Positions 24,566 through 35,777 of a DNA stretch of 64,000 nucleotides are shown here, in pieces. The notes below the pieces were generated by a model. The model saw only the letters and a program-made list of their open reading frames with translations, was not told the origin of the DNA and made no database searches. This DNA comes from Cladorhizidae sp. MBARI D1340-BT2 (taxonomy: Eukaryota > Porifera > Demospongiae > Poecilosclerida > Cladorhizidae). How positions within the stretch are numbered: the first letter of the stretch is position 1; each line of letters begins with the position of its first letter. The DNA is taken from assembly GCA_028752905.1 (NCBI GenBank), contig JAQNBH010000009.1:27867312-27931311 (forward strand). Reading direction: 5' to 3'. The position numbers and the translations under genes are program-made.

Positions 24566-24703
24566 GTTGCATGATCCCACTGTAGTATTTGTGGCAAGCC
24601 TTTTATAATAGTCCTAGTTCTTTTCTAGCTCTAGCACTAGCCCTGGGCTATAAGACACAATGGTTGTCTGTCTGCATGCTAACGTATAGTTACAATTTTC
24701 TAG

Positions 24704-24810
24704 GTGTATATGGTGCCCTCTATGAGACAAACAGAAATTCATCACTCCCACCCCCACCCCCTCCAATCCACACACCCCTCCAGAGAATGCTTGATCCTGC
24801 CTCTCCCTAA
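24704..24810 (+). CDS. candidate Pro-rich C-terminal exon
   Basis: The 107-nt frame opens after ATTTTCTAG in phase 1, matching the phase in which B exons end, and closes at TAA (24808-24810). It reads VYGALYETNRNSSLPPPPPP and ends LQRMLDPASP. The Tyr-Glu-Thr-Asn motif and the proline run could be SH2- and SH3-binding sites, by inference. The inverted copy (63355 downwards) keeps VYVALYETNRNSSLPPPP but is frameshifted after the prolines. The phase match to exon B0 (22814-22853) makes it a plausible last exon of the cassette gene. Confidence 0.45.
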
Positions 24811-25858
24811 GTTGACCATAATCTAAAACTCAGTTGAACCATGTATATGCCTTAGTTTGGCTGTAATGTCTGTTTTAAAGTTTTGGGCCATTGACTAAGG
24901 ACCCCCAGGGTCCAAAACCTTCTCAGTGTGTAGGGCAGCACTAGACATGTGTATGGAGGCCAAAGATGGCCAAGCCTATAAACTGCATGCATGCATGCTA
25001 TACACACACAAAATGCAGATTCCTATGTATTGACCTAGGACAATTTTCTATACAAATTTACATCAAGCTATATTGTGTGTGTGAGTGTGTATTATATTTA
25101 TATTTACTACTGTATAGACCCCAACACAAGCTTCAGTGTTTCTAGAATTACAATAACTCTCAATAATCAACTTCAAATTTTACTCTCGTGTTTTTTGCTA
25201 GATACTCTAGCATTCATCTATTGAGAAAGTTATTTAATTGCTTGTCAACTGAAAGTTCGTTGATTGCAAATTAAATTTTTTTATCTCGAATTCATTTGGA
25301 TTTCGCCATCCCAAAGAAACTAATAACTCTACTTCCTCTTGGAGCCTATACTCTCACATGGCATCTACTTGTGGATAATCCACAACAGTACTTTTCTACT
25401 TTGGTTAATTAAGCATCAATCATGACTATATCTCCTCCTGTTCCACAACAAATATTTCTTCCATTGCTGATGAGATGTCCACACATGACACCCTCCAGCT
25501 CCTCTATAACAGCAGTTCAAACATCCTTCAAACCTTACCACCTACCCTTCTACACATAATTATGATACATACATTCATGGATTGATTGCATCTGCACTTG
25601 GGCACTGCTTCACAAGTGGTTGTATTCATTGTCCATATTCTTGCCTGCTAATGCTACAGGTACTCTATATAAGTACAGGTGCTCTATTGCAAAGGTGTAA
25701 AGCTGCAACTGAAGTTTCCTCTCCCACTCCCACTTTCCCTTCCTAGATTTGGGGAGGTGTGTGTGGTTGACAGTGTTTGTCTATTCTTGCTCCCACACGG
25801 TACCTCCCTTGTATTGCTGTTGTGATAAAGTCCTGCTTTTGTTTATTGTGATATTCAG
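24811..25858. other. intron or spacer; no gene recognised
   Basis: AT-rich, repeated in inverted form at 62213-63250. Contains no open exon with convincing splice sites. Would be the intron preceding the Death-domain exon. Confidence 0.5.
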
Positions 25859-26197
25859 CATAATTATGATGAAAGCATCGACTCACATCACATTCAACTG
25901 ATTCAGTGGATTGGCCCGAAAGGAGAGGGACGACAATTACCACTTTATAATGAGCTAGCGGCAGATTGGAATAAAGCAGCAGAAATAATTGGTGGTACAC
26001 CGACGAGGCTAATAGCATCCATGTATATAGGCAACCCCGAGAAGTGCATAAGGGCCATCATGGAGAAATGGATGAAGAATACACCGAAAATGAATATACA
26101 ATGCACATGGAGGGGCCTGTGCAAATTGTTAGTACGCATGGAACTTAGTGAAGTCTGTAAAAATTTGAGAGAGGCACTTTACACTGACCACACTTAG
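25859..26197 (+). CDS. Death-domain exon
   Basis: After GATATTCAG one frame (phase 0) is open for 112 codons to TAG. It contains YNELAADWNKAAEIIGGTP, then CIRAIMEKWMKNTP, TWRGLCKLLVRMEL and SEVCKNLREAL. This is the classic Death-domain pattern: a helix with Trp in the middle, Cys..Ile/Leu..Trp, Thr-Trp..Leu, and a final amphipathic helix ending Leu. Death domains mediate homotypic contacts in apoptosis and innate-immune signalling. It is the 3'-terminal exon of its gene. Because it enters in phase 0 it cannot follow a B exon directly, but it could follow an A exon. The inverted copy at 62212-61861 carries a nonsense codon. Confidence 0.7.
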   Translation, partial: HNYDESIDSHHIQLIQWIGPKGEGRQLPLYNELAADWNKAAEIIGGTPTRLIASMYIGNPEKCIRAIMEKWMKNTPKMNIQCTWRGLCKLLVRMELSEVCKNLREALYTDHT

Positions 26198-26225
26198 TTG
26201 AAGGACAACTTTGAGACATCTGAAA

Positions 26226-26875
26226 GTGAGCTAGTATTATTGTGTTGTTGATCTGCGCAGTAGAACCTTCCTTTCTCTTGGGCTTCTAACTATAGGAGCT
26301 AGTGATATTGTGTTGTTTATGTGTCAGTTCATCTCCCTTACCCTTGGGTTCCTAACTATGGGAGTTAGTGGTATTGTGTTATTGATCTGTGCAGTGTAAC
26401 CTCTCTTACACTTGGGCTCCTAATTATGGGGGCTAGTGGTATTGTGTTGTTGATGTGTCAGTGGACCTTGGGTTCCTAACTATGGGAGCTAGTGGTAGTG
26501 TGTTGCTGATGTGTGCAGTGGAACCACCATTACACTGGGCTTCTAACTATTAGAGCTAATACTAATGTGTTGTGTGAGAAGTACCTCCCTTAGCATTGTG
26601 CTCCTAACTATGGGAGATAGTTGATGTTTGCAGTTGATGAACCTACCTTACACTTGGGCTCCTAACTATGGGGGCTAGTAGTATTGTGTTGTTGATGTGT
26701 GCAGTGGAAACTCCCTTACACTTGGGCTCCTAACTATGGGAGCTAGTTGATGTGTGCAGTGGAACCTCCCTTACAATTGGGCTCTAACTATGGGAGCTAG
26801 TGGTATTGTATTTTGATGTATACAATAGAACCTCCCATACCTTATGCTCCTAATCATAGGACCTAGTGCATATGG
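26226..26875. repeat. ~70-bp minisatellite (left arm)
   Basis: About ten imperfect units built on GGAGCTAGTGGTATTGTGTT, GTGCAGTGGAACCTCCCTTA and CACTTGGGCTCCTAACTATG. It starts just 3' of the Death-domain stop, so it may form its 3' UTR. The inverted counterpart is at 61250-61855. Confidence 0.9.
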
Positions 26876-27079
26876 GATGTGGGTTTGGCCAGACCACTTT
26901 TTACAGAGAGAATGCCACACCCACAATCATGACCTACCAAGTTCATTTGCATTTTCCAATAGGCCTTATAGAGAAAAGATTGTAGCATTGAGTATGTTCC
27001 AGAAGACTGGGTACTCTTCATAGCGGAGGCTTCATTTCTTGAGAGCTACAGAAATGTCTACAAAGAGTGGAACCTCTGA

Positions 27080-28247
27080 TACTGCATTTTAAGCTAGCAT
27101 ATAGTCTATATATTGTAATTCCTGAGACGCAATAGTTGCCTTCTAGCAGTATAAAGAGAGAGGGTGCCACAAGCGTTCTGTGGAGTAATATTCACTCAAC
27201 CTGCTACAACATGCAATGCTTAGTCTGGGGCGGCACTGGCAAATTTGGAGTGATCTGGCTATTGTGGTAAGGAATATGATTAACACCGTGTGTTTACAGT
27301 TTGAAAATCAGTTATGTTGTCAATCTTCACAAAATTATCTGTGATCGTATTTGCTTACAAAATAATTAGTCAATAGTCAATGGCATTATATTGTCTTGCT
27401 TCATGGTTAAAATAAATTCTCCTCTATGTAAATACTTAAAGACCATTCGCTGGGAGCAGTGGTTGCAGACATCACAAAATCAACATTTGCATAATACTCT
27501 GCATCTTGCAGGTCTCCAGCAATCCTTATACTCAAGCCATTATTTTCAATAGCTTATCCATACATTGAGGACAGAAGTAGTGTTCTATTTTTTGGCAAGC
27601 CAGTATCCTGAAAAAACTTATATCTTGGAATCATCCTTCCTCATCAACTTCAGCAGCTTATAAAAATTTCTATCACAACTGCTCGTTGTGGCCACTGATT
27701 GCACATCCCGGTCTAGCAAAGAACTTGAGGCACGAAATGATTTTCAAAATGTGGTGATGGTTAGTAGCCATTGCTATGACAGAGAACTGCTAAGTATCTC
27801 ACTTACATTGTGTGTCATTGTGAAGGTAGTTAATAGTTTTCCACAGAACTCTTGTGACACCGCCTCTGTTCATGCTGCTTGAAGGAAACGATTGCATATT
27901 TCAAATTACAGAAACCTTTGGATAGCTACTAGTATATTATTACCTACCAGACTGTTTGTTTGCATAAAATTATCCAGGTAGCAATTTCATACTTACATCA
28001 GAGATTAAAGCCTCATAGATTTTCTTTGTCACAAGTTTCAAGCAAAGGTAACAATGCACCCGACCTTCCAAATGAAGCCACCACTTCGAAGAGAACTATG
28101 TCACCTGGAATGAACCTAACACTACTGTCTTTTCCATAAGGTTGCTTGGGAGGAAAAATTGCTTGGTTGCGAGGCTCATTATTGAAAGGTGAGGATCATT
28201 GTCCATGGGAAGCATTAGAAACATGTTAAGAAATATTGCCAGCCATA
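27080..28247. repeat. module repeat R (left arm)
   Basis: Diverged copy of 2390-3498. On the minus strand a short frame reads IVLFEVVASFGRSGALLPLL, also seen at 59960-60060; its identity is unknown. This copy ends at GCCATACTAAAACATG, the unoccupied piggyBac F target. Confidence 0.6.
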
Positions 28248-28279
28248 CTAAAACATGAACACACGATCTCAGACTGCTG

Positions 28280-28400
28280 GTACTTTTCATTGCACAGCGA
28301 AGCACTAAAGGTAGAGCAGTTCAATCGCGATTGTGTACTTCCCTGGCTGCTGGGTGGCCACACTTGGGAGCCTAAATTTGAACCCATGAAACCATAATTT
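28280..28400 (-). pseudogene. Penelope-like 3'-tail relic (left arm module)
   Basis: The phrase CAATCGCGATTGTGTACTTC and the following CCTGGCTGCTGG match the C-terminal end (FNRDC..LPGCW) of the Penelope-like ORFs. Non-coding and about 120 bp long. Confidence 0.45.
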
Positions 28401-28844
28401 TTCTATATTCAGTTTTTATCACCAAAAAAATGGAAAAGAAAACAAAAATTTATATTTGTCATCAATAGCAACCTCTAGCCCTAGCCACCTACTACTCTAA
28501 ATCCCTAGCAGTTTTAGAACTTCTAACTCTTGACAACCATTACATGAATAATTGCCGAGAAATATATATATTGAGTTGTTTTTTTATCTCTCATTTTACT
28601 CAGGTTATGATTATTGTGTATTAGTGCAAAGTTAAACAGAAACTTTAAGCTCTCGACTGATAGTGTATTAGGATGTAGGTGGTGAAAAATGGAATACATT
28701 GACCTCCTTTTAATGTCATATAATTCTGACGTTCCACTCGTTCTTTATAATATGCACTACAATTTGCTATTTACAATACTTTATACAGCTGTGATTTATT
28801 ATTCCTGCATAATATGAATGCATTCTTGGTATATTTCTTCAAAC

Positions 28845-29008
28845 TTTATTTCCTACAAGTGATGGTACAAAAATTGGAACATCAGCAGGTCTTCCATTCA
28901 AAAGATCCACACAGGTGAGCCATTATTCTACTGTTGTGTTTGCTTGATTTAATGAATGTTTTATTTTTCAGACGCCATCCTTCCCAGAACAAGCCAGTCA
29001 GAATTCTG
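28845..29008 (+). pseudogene. mini-exon pair A4/B4 (left arm), acceptor lost
   Basis: The A4 homologue ends at 28914 before GTGAGC, but its start is damaged. The inverted copy has CTTTAGATCTTGGATTGCC where this arm has only CTTTATTTCC, so acceptor and first codons are deleted. B4 is 28972-29008 (37 nt, phase 0-1, after TTTTTCAG, before GTATGT), reads TPSFPEQASQNS and remains open. Ser replaces the docking Tyr. Confidence 0.5.
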
Positions 29009-30658
29009 GTATGTGTAACTTAGTTCGGAATACTGGATTTTATTGAATGTGTTTTTTTCGATGTGGAAGGAATTGGTCCATACAATACACAGATGATCAA
29101 CAAACACAGAGGTTATCGGGTTATCCAAGATAAGGATCTACTTTTTAGGTCTATAATTTCAAAATGAAATATGTACCAAAGGAAGTGAAACATGAAATAT
29201 CGTGTCTATTCATATCCTATTTTTCTCAGCTCATGTTCAAAGATGTAAGTCAAGAAAGTAGAGTGACTATTACTATTTTAAGATATACTTTGCTAGCAAA
29301 GATAGCAAAGATAGAAGGTAGGATAACAATGAAAATGCATTGCTAGACTTGGATGAAGCTAAAGTTGACAACCTGGAAGCAGTTGAAGCAGAGGCACTGG
29401 CTAGACTTTTGTTAAAACCATGAAATCCTCATCTAGAGCTAACTAACCTCTAACTTCATTACAGTGGTAACACAGGGTGTCTATGTAAAATAACCGTGCA
29501 CATAATGCAAGCACCCAACCATCAGATATTCAAGGTGAGTAGCTAGTTCAACTCCCTTTATGTCCTTTAGGGTAGATATTACTGAGTGGCACTGCAGTGG
29601 CATAAGTGCATGTCTGTTACAGCCAGGTATTGCAATAGTACTCTCTATATTGGCACATTTCAAAATAGGTTGAAAAAACTCGTGTCTTAGCTGAAACTTA
29701 TTTAGGCAGTTTTTTATCATCCTAAAGGTGGTTTCTTCAATTTTTTGCTCCAAATAGAATTCCAGCTTACCATGAATTCACTATGGTAGTACCTAGCAGA
29801 TATAAAAAATTACGAATTAAAACCTGGATTCATTTAAAAAATATATTTTTAGGTCCATCTATAACAAACTGAAATTGGTAAAGAACTGAAATTGGTAAGG
29901 AACATCAACACTATAATTGACTTGTTTATGTGTGCAATATTTAGCTAAACTGAGCTCAATTGGCACCTATATGTTGCATGCTTGCAACCAGCACCATTCT
30001 ATGCTTGAATTGCTTGACTCATATGCTATTCTTGCTCGGTTGCAATGCATCGACTGCTATAATTGTTTGTGCTCTATTAGAGTTTGATATGCTTTATTTG
30101 AGTTTCAGCTATAGAATTAAAATTTATTAGAGCTGTCAGAAACTGCCCTTGCATGTAGGAGGTGTAAATGCCTCCAGCTCGTGAATGAGTCAAACTAATC
30201 TTCCTCCACATCATTATAAGATGCATCTGGGTGAGTTCCATACATATTCAATTCGCTCAATACATGGAATTATTAACTCCTCCGGAACTTTAAACCTGAA
30301 ATTCTAAAGTAAGCTCACTCTCTAACAATGGATAGTGAAGATGATGGTCATTTCTACTCCAATGATGAGAAACTCAACCAGCATTTGCTTTTAGTATGAG
30401 GAAGAGCAACATGTGGAGATTTTGTCTTTTGGGGGCATAGATTACAGTTAGCTATATGGATCAGTCCCACAACTTCTCCATGTATGTAGACACCTTCCGA
30501 ACACAAGAAAATTTATCACAGCCTCAATCATCCATTCAGTAAAAACAAAAGCACATCAAACGCAAATAAAATATGCCAAATATTTTGCAAACAAAATTTG
30601 CAGCTGTTCTGCTATGACAAGTACATTCTGTTGTAAACTGTGATTATATAAAATTTAG

Positions 30659-30830
30659 TTCCTGGATTGCCTACAAGTACTATACAAAAAGGAAGGACAT
30701 GAGGAGGAGGGCTTCCACTCAAGACACCCGCACAAGTGACTATTATTGTATGAGGTTGTTTATTATAATAATGATTGTTCTCTTCTTCAGCTTTAACCTT
30801 TTTCTGTTGAGTAAACTGATGAATATCCTG
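30659..30830 (+). pseudogene. mini-exon pair A5/B5, degenerate
   Basis: A5 is 30659-30735 (after AAATTTAG, before GTGACT), keeps PGLPTST, but hits TGA. B5 is 30791-30830, still 40 nt with a TTCTTCAG acceptor and GTATGT donor, but contains two TAA codons where sister exons have CAA. It lies in a segment missing from the other inverted-repeat arm. Confidence 0.5.
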
Positions 30831-31306
30831 GTATGTGTAAGTTACTGTGGAACACTGCTATGGATTTTTGTTTTTACCATATGAATTATGCAAAAGAATT
30901 ATGCAAAATAAATCGATTTTTTTATCAAAAGGAGCCACTAGCCCTCATTCTAACCCATGCTGCCTACAGTTCTAGCGCTCTAGTATTTTAGAACTTGTAT
31001 AATTTTTTTCAACAATCTGATGATGAAGTGCCGAGAAATATGTACTATAAGATGGTGTCAGATTATGTTCATTGTGTATTAGTGATTTGGTGTAAAGTTT
31101 AATAGCTCTGGACAGATGTTGTATTTCCATATATCTAGGTGAAAAATGGAATGCTATCACCTCCATTTAAGGTCATGTAATTATGACCTTATGTCCACTT
31201 GTTCTTAGTAATGCACTGCAATTTACTATAATACATTCAGATTTATTATCCCTACATATATAGTATGAATGCATTCTTGATTTATATTTAGATTACTGAT
31301 CTTTAG

Positions 31307-31474
31307 ACCCTGGATTGCCTACAAGTGCTGGTACAAAAATTGAGACATCAGGTCATCCAATTAAAAGATCCACACAGGTGTGCCAATCCTCTATAGTTGT
31401 GTTTGCTAGATTTAATGAATGTTTTATTTTACAGACTCTATCCTTCTCTGATAAACAAGCCAGAGATAATACTG
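31307..31474 (+). CDS. mini-exon pair A6/B6
   Basis: A6 is 31307-31377 (71 nt, phase 1-0, after GATCTTTAG, before GTGTGC) and reads PGLPTSAGTKIETSGHPIKR before Ser-Thr-Gln. B6 is 31435-31474 (40 nt, phase 0-1, after TTTTACAG, before GTATGT) and reads TLSFSDKQARDNT with a split Gly. Both are open with good splice sites. Tyr of the docking motif is replaced by Arg-Asp. Present only in the left arm; the homologous stretch is missing from the right arm. Confidence 0.55.
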
Positions 31475-31992
31475 GTATGTGTAAATTAGTTTGGAATACT
31501 GGATAATATTTATGTGGATAGTTTTACAAAAATTGGCCCACACAATGAAAGTGTCCACATCAAATTACAAGAAACACAAGGGTTATTTTTAACCTTGTGT
31601 TATCAAGATAAAGGGATCCACTTTTTAATTAGTAAAGAAGCTATTATTAGAAATGTGAAGGCCCAGCTACTAGTTGAAAAGAGGTCTTGAAGTTGTATAA
31701 TTTCAAAATGAATTATAATAATATCAATTGAAATGCAATATGAAATAATGTATCTATTCATATCCTATTTTCATCAGCTTAGTTCAAAGATGTAAGTCAA
31801 GAAAGTAGGGTGACTATTACAATTTTAACGTGCTCTCAAAAATATATGGTTTTAAATTATCACAGAAAATGTGAAAAGTGGGTTTTAAAAGTACACCACT
31901 CTAGTATGGCACCAAACATTGATTGTATTAGCATAGCAGCTACCACTATGCAGTATGAATGCATTCTCTGATTAAACATATATTTTATCCAG

Positions 31993-32147
31993 GATTTCCT
32001 ACAAGTGCTGTTCCAAAATTTGACCTATCAGAAGGTCTTCCATCCACACATGTGAGCTAATACTCTTTGCTTGCTTATTTTAATGTGACTTTTTGTTAAT
32101 ACTACAGGTTCAATCCTTTTCTGATCAGCAAGCATATGAAATTCCTG
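31993..32147 (+). CDS. mini-exon pair A7/B7 with YEIPG motif
   Basis: A7 is 31993-32051 (59 nt, phase 1-0, after TTTTATCCAG, before GTGAGC) and reads FPTSAVPKFDLSEGLPSTH after the split Gly. B7 is 32108-32147 (40 nt, phase 0-1, after ACTACAG, before GTATGT) and reads VQSFSDQQAYEIP. This is the best-preserved pair with the Tyr motif in this arm. No downstream terminal exon follows; a minisatellite and LTR/Penelope relics interrupt the locus. Confidence 0.6.
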
Positions 32148-32514
32148 GTATGTGTTACTTACTTTGGAATACTGTTTGGGTGTTTATGGGATTTTAGGCA
32201 TTCTTAACAAAACCTCTTGGAACAAATAAAGAAATTATGTTATGCCTTTGACATAAGAAGCCTAATAATCTATATGTCTAGCTGGTTTAGAACATCTGTT
32301 ATTTTTTTACATCAATATGAAGACATGCAGAGAAATATGTCATGAAAAGTTGTGTATTGATAACCCATTTTTCTCAGCTAATGTCGTGAAATTAAATTTT
32401 ATTTTCAGTTAGCTTATGATCATAGTCGGCACCATCTACAATGCAAGTACCAACTTTGCAGTTTTCTGTGATGATTTGACTGGGTGGATATAGCAACAAA
32501 TATAACATGTAACA

Positions 32515-33116
32515 ATTATGTCAAATAACAATAACAATAATTATGTCAAATAACATTAATAACATGTAACAATATACCAAATAACAATATAAACAATATG
32601 CCAAATAACAGAAATAACATGTAACAATATGCCAAATAACAATAATAACATGCAACAATATACGCCAAAATAACAATAATAACATGTAACAATATACCAA
32701 ATAACAATAATTACATGTAACAATATACCTAACAACAATAATAACATGTAACAATATACCAAATAACAATAATAACATGTAACAGTATACCAAATTACAG
32801 TAACAATAATTATACCAAATAACAATAATAACATTTAACAATATGCCAAATAACAATAATAACATGTAACAATATACCAAATAACAATAATTACATGTAA
32901 CAATTTGCCAAATAACAATAATAACATGTAACAATATGCCAAATAACAATAATAACATGTAACAATAATTATTATAACAATTTTCCAAATAACAATAATA
33001 AAATGTAACAATATGCCAAATAACAATAATAACATGTAACAATATATCAAATAACAATAATAACATGTAACAATATGCCAAATAACAATAATAATATGTA
33101 ACAATATACCAAATAA
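32515..33116. repeat. 31-bp minisatellite
   Basis: About 19 units of AACAATAATAACATGTAACA plus ATATGCCAAAT. Because 31 is not a multiple of three, all three minus-strand frames stay open for long distances; these frames are artefacts. The array has replaced the 3' part of the adjoining gag. Confidence 0.9.
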
Positions 33117-33678
33117 CACCGTAGGTCTCACAGGAGATGTGGTATTCATGTAAGATCTCAGTTCTTACTTTTGGGAAGTCTTTCTGCTGATCTGCAGGCA
33201 TGGAGGTGACAGCAGTGAGACCTTCACCGGAGAGGGAGCTGCGTAAGATGATGGCCCACTGATTACGTGGCCATTAGCCAGACTCAGACGTAGCCTCAAA
33301 TGCCTCCAGGTTGATCCCCATACCATCCGTCCCTTCAGTAAACTAAGGGATGGATAGCTAACGCAGCGGAGGGGGTCGAGGTGCAGTAGGGAGAGGTCTG
33401 GCCAACATCTGCAGGAACCTCAGCTGCTGCAGAGCCTCTCTCTCCTCCTGCCTAGCCTGGGCCTCCTCCCACCTCTGGGCTTCTCGAGTCTCTCTCTCTT
33501 CCTGTTTAGCCTGGGCCTCCTCCCGTTTCTGTGCCTCTCGATCTGACCGAGTCTGGTCGATTTAGATCCACTGCTGGAGGAATCTGTCCATGGGATCGAT
33601 AGGAAAGTTGGCCACTGGGGTGATCCCATGACCTCGACGGGATTCTTGGAGCATGCTTCTCTCCTTCTCCTCTGACAT
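33116..33678 (-). pseudogene. LTR-retrotransposon gag relic
   Basis: Minus strand from an ATG at 33678 (MSEEKERSMLQESRRGHG), with a TAA near 33564-33562. Glu/Gln/Arg-rich repeats follow (REAQKREEAQAKQEERETRE type), then a capsid-like segment WAIILRSSLSGEGLTAV plus PADQQKDFPKVRTEILHEYH. That segment matches the SCAN-like capsid pattern of Ty3/gypsy Gag. It breaks off in the 31-bp array. It lies downstream of, and in the same direction as, the LTR at 33880-34263, with a primer-binding-like sequence between, so it is the 5' half of one element. The right arm lost this part. Confidence 0.65.
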
Positions 33679-33879
33679 GTTAAGTCAGGGTGATTGGGAA
33701 GAGAGGAAAAAAATTAAATCAATACAAACTACAAAACCTCTTCCTGGCTACTGAAGGGTCGGTTTTCAAACCACAAGGCCATCCCCTGGGTGTCTACAGC
33801 TAGCTAAGCAACTCCTCTTCGCTAGTTACTGGCTGGTCCAGGATTTCCTTTTTACAAGAGATCCCACCGCTGACGCCAC

Positions 33880-34263
33880 TGTCGGGGAAATTTCACCCTT
33901 ATCTAAAACCTTTCTTCCTCAATAAGAAAATGGTACTGCTGTAGCCCGAGCGGTTAGCTACCTCTGGGTGAATACACCGCGATGCCTAGGTACTCCAGGC
34001 ATTGGCTACTCCATCAATCAACCCTACCTAGACCACTGATCTCCGTGACCCAAGTCTCAGTCCTCTCTACTTAGGACCTTACTCCAATGTCACCCCTCAG
34101 GTTGACTCACTCTATCTCTTTGTCCCTGTCAGGGAAGTAAGCATACACCTTGATATACTTACAACTATCAGACAAAACTCCAGAGTCCCACTCTGGTGCC
34201 TTACAATACAGGTATTTCTTAACAGTCACCTGATATGCATATTGCTCTAGAACAGTTATCACA
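33880..34263 (-). mobile_element. LTR of Ty3/gypsy-like element (left arm)
   Basis: 384 bp starting TGTGATAAC and ending CCCCGACA on the minus strand. It is followed at once by GTGGCGTCAGCGGTGGGATC, which begins with TGG as a tRNA primer-binding site would. The same unit (385 bp) lies at 57944-58328 in the other arm. No second LTR was seen in either arm, so the element is truncated. Confidence 0.65.
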
Positions 34264-34305
34264 ATGCCTCCTTGGGATTGTGGTGGTGTAGTGATTCATT
34301 AGCTG

Positions 34306-35163
34306 TTGGTTGTGTTTTGTTGTTATGGTGGGTTATTGTTTGAAAAGTCAGGGAGTGGTCCTGTTGATTTCCCTGACAGTAGCAATACAGTATACAGGAT
34401 CCCATCCAAAGACCCATCCATAGATGAGGCAGTTGAAGTAATTTTTGTAATGTTGACGAAAGATGAGAGCTTGAGGGAGAAGACTACACTAGTGGCTGAC
34501 AGGATTTCTGAAATGTTGGAATTGTGCCTGAAATCCACCTACATCAGATTTCAAGAAAAATACTACGAGCAACAAGAGGGTGTAGCAATGGGCTCTCCAG
34601 TATCTGCAGTAGTAGACAACCTTTATGTGGAATTCTTTGAGGAATTGTCGCTCACAACTGCCCCACTAAAGCCAACAGATACGTGGATGATACCTTCTGA
34701 ATTTTGAAGAAGTGAAGTGAGCAGGACTTGTAGACCATCTCAACAACAACAAGCCATCCATAAAGCAGGGATGAGTGAAGACATCAGGAGGGTCTGCAGG
34801 AAGTTTAACATAAAAGTCGTCTTCAGATCAGGAAGACCTCTGAGGACACAACTGAGCAGAGTGAAGGATGTTTTACCAGCTAGAATGCACTCACGTGTTG
34901 TGTACTGCATTCCTTGTAGCTGTGGGAAATACTACATAGGGGGGACCATCTGAAGACTGGAGACCTGAGTGAAAGAACATCAAGATGCCTGTAGAAATTG
35001 TCATAAAGAGAAGTCTGCAATTGCTGAGCATGCATGGGATAATGGACATCCTATTTTGTGGGAGGAAGCCACCATCTTGGACCAGGCCAGAAGACAGAAG
35101 GAACTGCTAGTGAAGGTGGCATTGCACATTGGCCTAGCACCAAAGTGTGAGTGTTTCAATTGA
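34306..35163 (+). pseudogene. Penelope-like RT and GIY-YIG relic (left arm)
   Basis: The first frame (34306-34707) carries the reverse-transcriptase segment YYEQQEGVAMGSPVSAVVDN followed by LYVEFFEE, the motif containing the B region of Penelope-like RTs. After an internal deletion and frameshifts a second part (34717-35163) reads VVYCIPCSCGKYYIGGT, then EHQDACRNCHKEKSAIAEHA. This is the GIY-YIG endonuclease with its Cys/His residues typical of Penelope elements. The YxDD catalytic motif region is disrupted. The same element lies inverted and less deleted at 56684-57900. Confidence 0.8.
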
Positions 35164-35261
35164 GACTGTGGAATGGACTTGCCTGGCTGCTGGAGAACTA
35201 CCCTGAACTTGAAGCCACGACCACCATAATTACATTTATATAATTTTTTAAATAATTATTT

Positions 35262-35543
<282 letters not shown>

Positions 35544-35777
35544 GTATTTTATATATGGATTTGTTGTTTTATTTATTTGTTTATTTATGTATGTACATTT
35601 TTATTTGTTGTGGATTTAATTTTATTTATATATTATTTTTTATTTTCAATTATTTATTTAATTTATTTAATTTATTTTAAAAAAATTACATCCGCTGCAC
35701 GTGCTAGGTGCGTGTACTGCCACATGGTGGATAGGTAGCTACTGGTATATAACAGGCTCATATGAGCCTTAGTGTCA
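35544..35777. other. AT-rich flank leading to ribozyme motif
   Basis: Low-complexity TTTATTTA-type sequence to 35690, then CACGTGCTAGGTGCGTGTAC and a TGAGCC-containing stretch. I take it as the 3' flank of the Penelope-like element, without firm proof. Confidence 0.4.

Noticed and set aside
24589..24703. Upstream part of the 73-codon frame before the Pro-rich exon
   Set aside because: A TTTCTAG acceptor at 24703 and phase match argue that coding starts at 24704; the upstream residues are intronic.
32521..33201. 226-codon minus-strand frame rich in Ile/Val/Tyr/Cys
   Set aside because: Produced by the 31-bp minisatellite, which is open in all three frames; only its first ~30 codons are real gag remnant.
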